This document shows, piece by piece, positions 44,262-53,360 of a DNA stretch of 64,000 nucleotides. This DNA comes from Chelatococcus sp. YT9. GTDB lineage: Bacteria > Pseudomonadota > Alphaproteobacteria > Rhizobiales > Beijerinckiaceae. The stretch is from contig NZ_JAHBRW010000002.1 of assembly GCF_018398315.1 (NCBI RefSeq), positions 1,534,637 through 1,598,636 of the forward strand. The letters run 5' to 3'. Position 1 is the stretch's first letter. Every line of letters begins with the position of its first letter. The translations under genes were made by a program, and so were the position numbers. The notes below the pieces were generated by a model. It was given only the letters and a program-made list of their open reading frames with translations. It searched no databases and had not been told where the DNA came from.

Positions 44262-46649
44262 TCACTTCGGCGCGTCATCGAGAGGCTGGCAGGCGCTCAC
44301 GCTCAATTGAGACACGGCAAAATTGAGTGGCCGTGTATCGTCCGATATCTTGAGGGTCGCTGGCGACTGGATGTCTGAATCTGTCTGGAAGGTCAGTAAT
44401 ATGGCACCCTCCTTGGGTAACTGCGCGGCTGGAATGCATAGATCCTGAGGGCCCGGGTCTCTTGTCAGGTTCAGGGTAGCCACCGGGGCGCCGCCGACCA
44501 AAACATGAACGACCTTGCTTCTATCTTGCGGTCGGGGCAAGGCGTGCGCGGTCAGGGTGAGGCGTACGCCATCCGGAAAATCATCGCCAACGAGGCGGAA
44601 GACGAGGGTCGCCGCCTGGCCACTGGCCCAGGTACCCCAGCTTTCAGGTCGAGACCATCCATCCGCCAGGAGAAGAGTACCTGCCTCTCCGCCAGCAAAA
44701 GAAACCTCTTCGCCCTCGCGCAGGCCGAGTGCCAAGCGAATGTCTGCTGGCTCCTTCACTGGTTCTCCAGCGCAGACGAGGAGGGGAGTGCTCTTGTCGG
44801 CGATCGTGCGGCACGGAAGGCGCAGTGTGCTGTCTCCATAGCGATGCGCCAAAAGTGTTCGCAAAGCGAGCGGGATCGGGCCGACCGGGCTCACAAGTCC
44901 AGCCATCGCCAGCTCCGGTGCCGGCGCAGCAGGGGGGGGCTGCGGTGGCGTAACAAGATGCCAAGTGAGGCTTTTAAGGTCGAATGCGCAAAGCCCGTCC
45001 GTCAGATCATGCGCTTTCGCATACTCGTAAACCCGCCAGGAGTAGTCCGGCGACAGCGGATCGGTAAGGTCCCATCCCGGCGGTATGAAGGTATGCATGC
45101 CGAGCAGAGTTGGGAGATTGATCCTTTCGGCGATTAGCATCGCTTCCGTGCTGTGAATGTAATACTTCGTATTGACCGCCGACTCCCCGTCAGAACGATA
45201 GGGATTGATCGTGTAGAACGTTTTGCACTCGCGGGGTGGTTTTCGAATGTCGCCCAGCGCTTTGACGTCCGCAGCCTTTACACGCGCGATCGGAAAGCCG
45301 GAATATTGCTCGGCGAGAACGGCCACACCCATCAAGATCGCGGCCAGGCTGCTCCAGGGCGCGCGATATCGGGCGAAAGCGTCAAGCGCGATCGCCAAGG
45401 CGATAGCTCCAAATGTCAGCAGCAATAATTCGAAGCGCACGATGACGCGTACCGCCTTCGCGCCGGGCACGACGTAATAGACGATCCCCCACAACGTGAA
45501 GCCGCCAACCTGAATGAGCAAGACGAGGCCGACTGCCAACCCCACGAGCAAGCATCTGAAGGCGAAATCTTGCCGCGTTGGCAGGATTGCCGGAAACTTG
45601 AAGGCACCAATGAGCGCCAAGACGAGCAACAGGAGGTGGAGGGGAGTAAACCCTCGCCAGAGCTCGAACTCGCCGATGCCTTCGCCGACCGTCGCAAAGC
45701 GCAGGCTCTCGAACGTCGCGCTCCATATCGGATTATCCGGACCGACATTGATGACATCGACCAGGCGGGGTGCATTATGAATGACGGCCGAGAACTGATG
45801 CATCCCGGTTATCGCGGCTGTGGGGCCGTAAGTTAACCAAAGCGGATGAAGTCCCACTGCGAAGATCAAAAGGCCTGGAACGAGGACGAGCCAGCGGTGG
45901 CCAGCCGTCAATTCGCGAGCAATCCCCATCACCGATCGACTGTCGACCACGAGCGCTGCACAGAGCGTTATGATCATGAATAGGCCGGTCATCCAGAAGG
46001 TGTAGAAGGACGTCATCGGCCAACAGGCTAGCAGAAGACCAGTTAGGCAGCCCGTGATCAGGGCCGCCCGCCGACGTTCCTTCATCAGCAGTTCATGGAT
46101 GCGGGCTATCAGGCAGAACAACAGCGGGGCATAGGCGACCGTTGTTAGCTGTGTATGCATGGTGCCGAGATATATGCCGTTCGCGATCGTAGCCAGCGTC
46201 GCGCCAAAAGCCGTTGCGGGAATGGATAATCCGAAATATCGGCGCATGAGCACCCAAGCCGCAAAAAAGCCCACCGCTCGCGTACCCGCGTGGGTCACTT
46301 CCATGGCCGCGAAGGGGTTGAGGCCCGCAAACCTAAGGATTGAATAGGGAATGCTGGCTAGAAAATAGCTGTCGTTGTATCCAAGAACGTTCTCATAAGG
46401 TGCAAACACGATAGGATTGCGCCACTCGTACCAGCCGCGGAATACTCCGAACCAGTGTTCTAATATGGATGCCTGGATAACGGGATCGAACCGGTCAAAC
46501 GTGTATCGGAATGTGTCTGAGCCGATATGCGTTCTGTAGAAGTATAGTAACGCTATTGCGCACAAGATGAGAGCAAGACAAGCTTCAAGAGCCGTGGAAC
46601 GCCCTGAAATGCCGCGCCCACGCGCAAGATAATCGCTCGTCCGCATCAT
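44262..46649 (-). CDS. Large multi-spanning membrane protein, probable GT-C glycosyltransferase
   Basis: About 795 residues. The first 460 contain roughly ten hydrophobic helices, beginning ACLALILCAIALLYFY, with acidic loop residues such as YNDSYFLASIPYS as expected in GT-C enzymes. The C-terminal third is soluble and probably periplasmic. No exact family is claimed; resemblance to YfhO-like membrane proteins is loose. The position upstream of GtrB- and GtrA-like genes suggests it transfers the flipped sugar to a cell-surface acceptor. The start was placed at tandem ATGs close to the first helix; the ribosome-binding site is weak. Confidence 0.65.
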   Translation of the reverse strand: MMRTSDYLARGRGISGRSTALEACLALILCAIALLYFYRTHIGSDTFRYTFDRFDPVIQASILEHWFGVFRGWYEWRNPIVFAPYENVLGYNDSYFLASIPYSILRFAGLNPFAAMEVTHAGTRAVGFFAAWVLMRRYFGLSIPATAFGATLATIANGIYLGTMHTQLTTVAYAPLLFCLIARIHELLMKERRRAALITGCLTGLLLACWPMTSFYTFWMTGLFMIITLCAALVVDSRSVMGIARELTAGHRWLVLVPGLLIFAVGLHPLWLTYGPTAAITGMHQFSAVIHNAPRLVDVINVGPDNPIWSATFESLRFATVGEGIGEFELWRGFTPLHLLLLVLALIGAFKFPAILPTRQDFAFRCLLVGLAVGLVLLIQVGGFTLWGIVYYVVPGAKAVRVIVRFELLLLTFGAIALAIALDAFARYRAPWSSLAAILMGVAVLAEQYSGFPIARVKAADVKALGDIRKPPRECKTFYTINPYRSDGESAVNTKYYIHSTEAMLIAERINLPTLLGMHTFIPPGWDLTDPLSPDYSWRVYEYAKAHDLTDGLCAFDLKSLTWHLVTPPQPPPAAPAPELAMAGLVSPVGPIPLALRTLLAHRYGDSTLRLPCRTIADKSTPLLVCAGEPVKEPADIRLALGLREGEEVSFAGGEAGTLLLADGWSRPESWGTWASGQAATLVFRLVGDDFPDGVRLTLTAHALPRPQDRSKVVHVLVGGAPVATLNLTRDPGPQDLCIPAAQLPKEGAILLTFQTDSDIQSPATLKISDDTRPLNFAVSQLSVSACQPLDDAPK

Positions 46650-46950
46650 TGCTGGATATCGACGCCGGAAGGCGGAATAGCGCCAGCTCCTGCGGCGGAG
46701 AGACTCCGCGACGAGAGAGGGATGCACGCCGAAAGAGCACCGCACGACCGCATAAGATTATTTGCCACTGCGTGAGAAATACCCGTGTAGCCACGAGTTC
46801 ACGCTCCTGCCTACACCGTCCCAGCGCGCCGTGGCAAGTGACATCCCCTGCTCGCGGCGCATCAAAATATGCGGCCTGTCTCAACGTGGCATGCCGTCTT
46901 CTCTAGGCAAGGTCACAATCCGTGCGTCCGCTATCGCTATCCCCCGGGAA
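46650..46950. other. Intergenic region, no gene supported
   Basis: About 300 bp between the GT-C gene and the end of the Dpp-type operon. It contains a small GCGGAG-AGA-CTCCGC hairpin near 46694. Nothing else is supported; it probably carries the promoter of the glycosylation genes. Confidence 0.4.
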
Positions 46951-48717
46951 TCACGCGGCGCGCAGTTCGAAGCCCGCGATTGTACTGCGCATCACGGGCG
47001 GAGCGGACCAGGCGGCGCGCAGATCCGGATTAAGTTCCGGCCAGCGCCGATCCGGGTCAGGCCATGGAATGGCCTCAACCAAGCTGCGCGTATAGGGGTG
47101 AGCGGGCTTTTCTATGACCTCGGCGGGGGGGCCGGCCTCCACGAGATGTCCTTCGTGCAGCACCAGCACATAGTCGGCGACATGATAGGCGGTCGCCAGG
47201 TCATGGGTGATATAGATCACCGAGATGCCATGAGCGGTGCGCAGCTCCTGCATATTCGCAAGGATGGACATGCGGAGGGACGCGTCGACCATCGACACGG
47301 GTTCGTCGGCGACGATCAGCTTCGGCTTCAGCAGGAGAGCGCGGGCAACCATCAGGCGCTGACGCTGACCGCCCGAGAGCTCATGCGGGAAGCGGCCGAG
47401 AATTTCGCCGGCACGCAGGCCCACGGCGGCGCAGGCTTCTTCCATCCGTGCATAAATGGCCTTCCGCCCTTGGGCGAGGCCAAAGCTGAGGAGAGGTTGC
47501 GCGAGGGTGCGATCAACCTTGTAGAACGGATTGAATGAGCCATAGGGATCCTGGAAAATCGCCTGGACGTCCCGACGATAGCGACGCGCCGCGTCACGCG
47601 AAAGCTGCGCCAGGTTGTGCCCGCGATAGAGCACAGCGCCAGCACTCGGCGTCTCGAAGCCGAGGACGAGGCGGGCCATCGTGGTCTTTCCCGAGCCCGA
47701 TTGGCCGACGACCGCCACAATGCGTGGCGCGTCGCTCTCGAGCCGAAAACTGCAAGGCGCCAGGGCCGTCTTGGGCGGGCCCGCGAAAAGACCTCCGCCG
47801 AATGTCTTGCTGACTTTCTCGAAGGCAAGCAGGGGCTCCGTCGATCGCGACGGCAAGGCACCATCCGCTCTACCATCGGGCTCCTGGCGCGCCCCAAGTG
47901 TTGGCACGCTCTCGATGAGCATGCGCGAGTAGCTGTGCCGCGGCTGGCGGAACAGGCTGCGTACTGCAGCGTCCTCGACGATCAGACCGTCCTGCATCAC
48001 GATCATGCGGTCGGCGACCTGTGCCATGAGGCCCATGTCATGACCGATGAGGATCAGGCCGCAACCCATTCGCTCCTGAACTTGCGTCAGGGTTTTCATG
48101 ACCTGGCGCTGGGTGATGACATCGAGCGCGCTCGTCGGTTCGTCGGCGATGATCAGGCTTGGCTTCAATGCAATGGCAATGGCGATGCAGGCGCGCTGCT
48201 TCATGCCCCCGGAGAGCTGATGCGGATAGCGCATGGCAACCGCTTCTGGCAGACCGACGCTCGTGAGCACCTCCGCCACAAGCGTATCCTGCGCGGCCTT
48301 CGCGAGAGGCCCGCCGTGGTCGGTCACGCCGTCCAGAATCTGCTCCCGGATGCGGAGCACCGGGTTCAGCGCATTCATCGCGCCCTGCGGAACATAGGAG
48401 ACGTGGCGTAGACGCGCCTCACGGATCGCGCGCCCTTGCAAAGACAATAGATCCATCTCGCCGAGATGCGCGGTACCGCCCGCGATGCGGCCGGGCGGCT
48501 TGATCATACGCATGAGCGCGAGCGCCGTCGTTGTCTTGCCGGAACCGGATTCGCCGACGAGCCCGACGCGTTCGCCTGCCGCGACGTCGAATGAGACGTT
48601 GCGCACGGCATGGACGACTTTCGTGGCTGTGTAGAAATCGATGCTGAGATCCCGCACGGAGAGGAGCGGAGCTTGGAGGAGGGGGGCTTGGAGGAGAGGA
48701 GCTTGTCCGGCATCCAT
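46951..48717 (-). CDS. Fused DppD-DppF-type ABC transporter ATP-binding protein
   Basis: A 588-residue protein with two complete ATPase domains. The first has GESGSGKTT, LSGGMKQR, LIIADEPTSALD; the second GQSGSGKTT, LSGGQRQR, LIVADEPVSMVD. It replaces the two separate ATPases of other Dpp systems. Unlike those it lacks the usual Cys-rich extension in the middle. The N-terminus carries three QAPLL repeats from a 15-nt tandem repeat. GGAGGG lies about 10 bp before the ATG, and the DppC-type permease gene ends 4 bp upstream. Confidence 0.9.
   Translation of the reverse strand: MDAGQAPLLQAPLLQAPLLSVRDLSIDFYTATKVVHAVRNVSFDVAAGERVGLVGESGSGKTTTALALMRMIKPPGRIAGGTAHLGEMDLLSLQGRAIREARLRHVSYVPQGAMNALNPVLRIREQILDGVTDHGGPLAKAAQDTLVAEVLTSVGLPEAVAMRYPHQLSGGMKQRACIAIAIALKPSLIIADEPTSALDVITQRQVMKTLTQVQERMGCGLILIGHDMGLMAQVADRMIVMQDGLIVEDAAVRSLFRQPRHSYSRMLIESVPTLGARQEPDGRADGALPSRSTEPLLAFEKVSKTFGGGLFAGPPKTALAPCSFRLESDAPRIVAVVGQSGSGKTTMARLVLGFETPSAGAVLYRGHNLAQLSRDAARRYRRDVQAIFQDPYGSFNPFYKVDRTLAQPLLSFGLAQGRKAIYARMEEACAAVGLRAGEILGRFPHELSGGQRQRLMVARALLLKPKLIVADEPVSMVDASLRMSILANMQELRTAHGISVIYITHDLATAYHVADYVLVLHEGHLVEAGPPAEVIEKPAHPYTRSLVEAIPWPDPDRRWPELNPDLRAAWSAPPVMRSTIAGFELRAA
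48661..48705 (-). repeat. Three 15-nt tandem repeats encoding QAPLL
   Basis: Three successive 15-nt units, each differing from the next at one to three positions, encode residues 5-19 of the fused ATPase as three QAPLL copies. They lie before the first domain, so copy number could vary without loss of function. Confidence 0.85.
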
Positions 48718-48721
48718 GGCG

Positions 48722-49630
48722 TCATGCCCTCCTTCGCAGGCGCGGATTGGCGAGTTCATCGAGGCCCGCATTGATGAGATAAAGACCGACAAAGAGAACG
48801 ATGAGGATTCCGACCGGTGGGAGGATCCACCACCACAGCCCCCGCAGGAAGGCCGAGAACTCCATGATCCAGAATATTGTCATGCCCAGCGTCGGCTCGT
48901 TCTGTGGGCCGAGACCCATCGCCTCCAGCCCGACGCTGGCGAGAATCGCGGCCGCGACCGCGGTGACAAAGGAGGAGACAAGGAAGGGCAGAAGATTGGG
49001 CGCAATCTCGAAGAAGATGATGCGCAGCGGGCCAAGGCCCGAGAGCTTCGCCATATCGACATAGCCCGATGATCGCATCACAAGCATCTGGCTGCGGACC
49101 TGCCGGGCGGGGCGGCGCCACGCGAGTGCAGCGACGATGAGTGCCATCCCGACCGAGGTGAGGCCCGTCTGCACCACGGCGGAGATCATGACGAGGAAGA
49201 GGATGGCAGGAACCGTCAGCAGCACGTCGACGCACCAGGTGATAATGCGGTCCGTCGTGCCGCCGAAATAGGCGCTGATGAAGCCGATCGCACTGCCGAC
49301 CACGACGCCGAGCCCGCCTGCGATGACGCCTGTTCGGATGGTGAGCCAGGTACCCTCGATCATCACCGCCATGAGGTTGCGGCCTTGCGGATCTGATCCA
49401 AGCGGCAAATCCGGGCCGGGTGGTGCGGCAGGCGGCGCTGAGAGGGGCGCGGCAAGCTTCACGTCCATGATGAGCCGGCCAAAAAGGGTGAAGGCACCGA
49501 GTGCAAGGATTAGCCCAAGGCCCATCACAAGGGAGGGATTGCGCAGGAGGTAGCGACCGCAGGCCAGCATCTTCCCGTGGAACGAACCCCAGTCGGCCTC
49601 TTCGGCGATCTGCACGACACGATCTGACAT
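48722..49630 (-). CDS. DppC-type ABC transporter permease
   Basis: A 302-residue permease. It has an N-terminal helix (VMGLGLILALGAFTLFG), the segment PLGSDPQGRNLMAVMIEGTW in the position of the DppC GTD-LGRD motif, and a coupling loop at MAKLSGLGPLRIIF. The C-terminal part reads LEAMGLGPQNEPTLGMTI. The motif differs from classical peptide permeases, as is common in sugar- or plant-compound-type members. It is tightly packed between its partner genes (3- and 4-bp gaps). Confidence 0.88.
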   Translation of the reverse strand: MSDRVVQIAEEADWGSFHGKMLACGRYLLRNPSLVMGLGLILALGAFTLFGRLIMDVKLAAPLSAPPAAPPGPDLPLGSDPQGRNLMAVMIEGTWLTIRTGVIAGGLGVVVGSAIGFISAYFGGTTDRIITWCVDVLLTVPAILFLVMISAVVQTGLTSVGMALIVAALAWRRPARQVRSQMLVMRSSGYVDMAKLSGLGPLRIIFFEIAPNLLPFLVSSFVTAVAAAILASVGLEAMGLGPQNEPTLGMTIFWIMEFSAFLRGLWWWILPPVGILIVLFVGLYLINAGLDELANPRLRRRA

Positions 49631-49633
49631 GGC

Positions 49634-50635
49634 TCAGGCCTCCACCCGCACGCGTGGATCGAGCAAGGGATAGATCAGGTCCACGATGAGCATCGACAGG
49701 GCGACCGTCAGCGTCAGGATGAAGACGATGCCGTATATCGTCGGGAAGTCGTAAAGCTTGATCGAGTCGAGTAACAAGGTGCCGACGCCGGGATACGCAA
49801 AGACGATCTCGACGAGAACTGCACCAGTGACAATCTGACCGAAATAGAGGGCAAGAGCAGTGACTTGCGGGAGTACCGCGTTGCGCATGCCGTAGCGCAG
49901 GAAGAGGCGGCCGGGGCGAAGGCCCTTTGCGTCGGCAAAGGTCATGTAGTCCTCGCCTTCGACCGTCACCATCATGCCGCGCATGCCGATGGCCCAGGTG
50001 CCGATCGAAGCGATGATGATGGACAGCGCAGGCAAGATGGAGTGGTACAGCACTTCCAGCGCGAAATCCCACGACCAGTCGGGAATGGAGATGATGCCGT
50101 AGCCGCCGGAGAGGGGGAACCAGCCGAGCTTGGCAGCAAAGAAGTAGATGAGTACGAGACCGATCAAATAGAACGGGATCGCCGAGAAGACCATCATGAG
50201 CGGCGACAACACCTGCAGTATGCGGCTGTCGCGCTTCCAGGCGGCAGCGGCGCCGAGCAATGTTCCGAGAATGAAGGCGATCAATGTCGTCGTGACCATC
50301 AGGCCGATCGTCCAGGGCATCGCCGCGCCGATCAGCGCTGAGACTCGCACGGGATATTGCGTGATGGACTGGCCGAAATCGAACGTGAATACATCATGGA
50401 GATAGCTCAAATACTGCTGCCAGAGTGGTTTGTCCAAGCCGAACTTGACGTTGAACGCTTCGGCCATTTCCTTGATCTTCGCCGGATCGACGCCGGATGT
50501 GCCCGCCATTTGCGTGAGCTTTTCGGCGATTGGATTCTTCGGCGCGATCCGAGGGATGAAAAAATTGATCGTGCCAGCAGCCCAAACAACGGCCAGCACC
50601 ATCACGAGACGACGCGCTATCAGGCGAAGGGGCAC
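49634..50635 (-). CDS. DppB-type ABC transporter permease
   Basis: A 333-residue permease with six membrane helices. It opens RLIARRLVMVLAVVWAAG, has FNVKFGLDKPLWQQYLSYL in the extracellular segment, the coupling loop MTFADAKGLRPGRLF and AVLVEIVFAYPGVGTLLLDS near the C-terminus. The start is GTG. It follows the binding-protein gene by 29 bp and partners the DppC-type permease. Confidence 0.9.
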   Translation of the reverse strand: MPLRLIARRLVMVLAVVWAAGTINFFIPRIAPKNPIAEKLTQMAGTSGVDPAKIKEMAEAFNVKFGLDKPLWQQYLSYLHDVFTFDFGQSITQYPVRVSALIGAAMPWTIGLMVTTTLIAFILGTLLGAAAAWKRDSRILQVLSPLMMVFSAIPFYLIGLVLIYFFAAKLGWFPLSGGYGIISIPDWSWDFALEVLYHSILPALSIIIASIGTWAIGMRGMMVTVEGEDYMTFADAKGLRPGRLFLRYGMRNAVLPQVTALALYFGQIVTGAVLVEIVFAYPGVGTLLLDSIKLYDFPTIYGIVFILTLTVALSMLIVDLIYPLLDPRVRVEA

Positions 50636-50664
50636 GACTGCCTCCGTGTCCGCACGATGATTGA

Positions 50665-52425
50665 TCAGGATGCCGGCTTAAGCTTCGGCATGACATAGCC
50701 AAAGCTTCCGGACGTATACCAGAAGCTCGGCTGCATATAAGGATCCTCCTCGCTCGGCCAGCCCGTCCAGTAAGTCTGGTTCATGGGAACGCGGTGGTAC
50801 CATTCCGAAATGGGTGCCTCGACAGCTTCGCGCATCCAGATTTCCATCGCCGCTTTGACGAGATCCATCAAGCGCGGATCATTAGGCGGCACTTTTGCGG
50901 CCTCATCGACGATCTTGTCGTAATCGGCATTCGACCATCGGGCAGGCAGGAGGATCGGTTGCCCCACCGGCAGGGCATTGCGGCTGTGGTAGTTTTCCAG
51001 CGTCGCATAGGGATCGCTGATCGAGCCGCGATGGCCGAAGAGGCATAGATCGTATTTGCCGTCTCGCATGATCGCGCGGCTTTCTGGGGTGGAGCGGAAG
51101 CTCGCGTCGACCCCGGCGTTCTTCAATTGCTGGGCGACGACCGGCCCGATCGCATTCAGAACCGGGATTGCCTCAATCACGGCCGACAGCGGCTTACCGT
51201 CCTTCGCCCAGATGCCGGCATCGTTCTTCGTATAGCCCGCCTGCTGCATCAGCGCGTCGCCCTTGGCCTTGTCAAAATGGCCAATGCCGTATTTGTCCGC
51301 GATGGGGCGGATTGCGTCGATGTAGGGTTTGAGCGAGCCAAAACCGGGATAGGGATCGTATTTTGCCTCGCTCGCGCCGGCATAGGCGGTATCGATGAGT
51401 TGCTTACGGTCGAGATAATGGTTGAGAGCGCGGCGAACATTGACATCAGCCCATTTCTCGCTCTTGTGATTAAAATAGAGCGAGGTCGGCCACCAGTCCT
51501 TCGCTCCATAAGGCGAGTTCTTACCTGTAAAAGTCGTAATCTTCGGGTTCTGGGTGACGAGTTGCTTCATCACCTCACTGATCTGGATGTCGTTGACGAT
51601 ATCGACTTGGTTGGCTGCGACGAGCTGGGCCATCCGATCCCGGGTGCCGCCAGGGATCGTGATGACGCGCTCCATGGCGGGCATGGTCGCAAGGCCAGCC
51701 TTTGTCGCCCACCATTCCGGCCGCCTGTCCATGAAGATCTGATTGTCTGTGAAGCGCGTTACCTTCCACGGACCGGTGGTGAGAGGCCAGCCCTTGGCGA
51801 CGTCAAAAAAGGAGAATGCCGCCGGGTCGGATATATCGCGCCAGACATGGGCCGGCAGCCATTGCAAGCCGATATCGAAGTAGTTGATCAGATACTTGAA
51901 AGCAAAGCGCGGGTCGCCTTTGTTGAGATCGATTTTCACAGTCAGCGGGTCGAGCTTGGAAACGGCTTTCACTGCCTCGGCGACGCCGGACGATTGTGTG
52001 AGATCGCGCTTCCCCTTGCCGTTCGCCATCAGCATCTCAAGCGTATAGACGACATCATCGGCGGTGAAGGGCTTGCCGTCGCTCCAGGTGACGCCGTCAC
52101 GCAGCTTCACCGTGAACGAGGAATAGTCATCGTTGTTGTCAAGGCCAGCGGCAACCCACGGAATGACCTCATTCTTGTTGGAGTTGTAGTAAAACAGCGG
52201 CTCAAACATGTTGATGATCGAGCCGCGGAAATCTTCGTTATTGATCGAATAGGGGTTGGCTTGGCCGACGTTGCGATAGACCGGTGCCTCAGCCTGAACG
52301 GCGACGATCAGGGTCTTGTTGCGGGCAACACTGCCAGGCGCCTGGCTGAACGCGGCCTTCGGGGCGGCGACGCTCAGGGCGGCCATCGAGACGGCGAGGC
52401 TATTGAAACTCCGGCGGGTAATCAT
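50665..52425 (-). CDS. Dpp/Opp-type ABC transporter substrate-binding protein
   Basis: A 586-residue SBP_bac_5 family protein. GAGGAGGAACAGC gives a strong ribosome-binding site. The N-terminus ITRRSFNSLAVSMAALSVA is a Tat-like signal. The mature part includes NPYSINNEDFRGSIINMFEP, WSDGKPFTADDVVYTLEML and VRRALNHYLDRKQL. The genes upstream encode an SDR and an enolase-superfamily dehydratase, so a sugar acid or oligosaccharide is a better guess for the ligand than a peptide. Confidence 0.9.
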   Translation of the reverse strand: MITRRSFNSLAVSMAALSVAAPKAAFSQAPGSVARNKTLIVAVQAEAPVYRNVGQANPYSINNEDFRGSIINMFEPLFYYNSNKNEVIPWVAAGLDNNDDYSSFTVKLRDGVTWSDGKPFTADDVVYTLEMLMANGKGKRDLTQSSGVAEAVKAVSKLDPLTVKIDLNKGDPRFAFKYLINYFDIGLQWLPAHVWRDISDPAAFSFFDVAKGWPLTTGPWKVTRFTDNQIFMDRRPEWWATKAGLATMPAMERVITIPGGTRDRMAQLVAANQVDIVNDIQISEVMKQLVTQNPKITTFTGKNSPYGAKDWWPTSLYFNHKSEKWADVNVRRALNHYLDRKQLIDTAYAGASEAKYDPYPGFGSLKPYIDAIRPIADKYGIGHFDKAKGDALMQQAGYTKNDAGIWAKDGKPLSAVIEAIPVLNAIGPVVAQQLKNAGVDASFRSTPESRAIMRDGKYDLCLFGHRGSISDPYATLENYHSRNALPVGQPILLPARWSNADYDKIVDEAAKVPPNDPRLMDLVKAAMEIWMREAVEAPISEWYHRVPMNQTYWTGWPSEEDPYMQPSFWYTSGSFGYVMPKLKPAS

Positions 52426-52502
52426 GCTGTTCCTCCTCGATCGGCGCTCCTGTCACGCGGAGCTTTTCTTACGAATTCTTTTGAATGGCGGAGCCTCGAT
52501 CG

Positions 52503-53360
52503 TTACTCGGCGGCGTGCCTTCGTGAAGCGTTGGGACGCCATGGAATGTGAGCGCCGCCTGTGACCTGGATCGTCGCGCCCGTGACGAATGATGCGGCAT
52601 CAGAAGCGAGATAGAGCGCCGCCCCGACGATATCATCGGGTTGTCCCGCGCGGCCGATCGGATTGGCGGTGGCCGCAACCGCCTGCCATGCCGCCGGGTC
52701 ACGGCGGCGAAAGGCGTTGCGATCGGTCTGAACGAGGCCCGGGGCGATATTGTTGACAGTAATGCCATATGGAGCGTTCTGGACGGCGAGATTACGGACG
52801 AGATTCTCCAGCGCGCCCTTCGTCATGGCATATATAGGCATCTCGCCGGAAGGGGCCGTCTCCTGAACACTGCCGATAGTGACGACACGCCCCCAGCTTT
52901 GGTCGCGCATGAAGGGCAGGACGCCCTGAAGTATCGCGATATTTGACAGCACGTTGATCTGGAGCTGCTGCATGACATCGGCGTGGGATTGCTCAAGGAA
53001 GTCCTTGTGAATCTGGATGGACGCGCTGAGCACCAGAATGTCTATGCCCCCGAGTGAAGCGATAGCTTCTGCGGCGACCTGCTCTGCGCATCCGGGCAGC
53101 GTGAGATCTCCTTCGACAGTCGCGGCTATGCCCCCGGACTTTGCGATTTCGCCCCGCAGGCGATCCGCGGCATCGGCAAAGCCAGCGCGGTTGTCGGCCT
53201 GCGCGCAGTAATTCAGGGCGAGTCTCGCACCACATGCGGCGAAGCCACGCGCGATGGCGGCGGCGATGCCGCGGCTGGCGCCGGTCACCAGCACGCGACG
53301 GCCTGTGAGATCCGCCGTGAGAGGCATGGCCGCGGCAGAGGTGCGGATCGGAATGGTCAT
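52503..53360 (-). CDS. Short-chain dehydrogenase/reductase
   Basis: A 285-residue SDR with cofactor loop GASRGIAAAIA, a catalytic Ser in IGSVQETAPSG and the pair YAMTKGALEN; the C-terminal loop NNIAPGLVQTDRNAF fits the family. The ATG overlaps the stop of the enolase-superfamily gene (ATGA), so the two are made together. A role as a 2-keto-3-deoxy-aldonate or aldose dehydrogenase in the same pathway is inferred, not shown. Confidence 0.88.
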   Translation of the reverse strand: MTIPIRTSAAAMPLTADLTGRRVLVTGASRGIAAAIARGFAACGARLALNYCAQADNRAGFADAADRLRGEIAKSGGIAATVEGDLTLPGCAEQVAAEAIASLGGIDILVLSASIQIHKDFLEQSHADVMQQLQINVLSNIAILQGVLPFMRDQSWGRVVTIGSVQETAPSGEMPIYAMTKGALENLVRNLAVQNAPYGITVNNIAPGLVQTDRNAFRRRDPAAWQAVAATANPIGRAGQPDDIVGAALYLASDAASFVTGATIQVTGGAHIPWRPNASRRHAAE

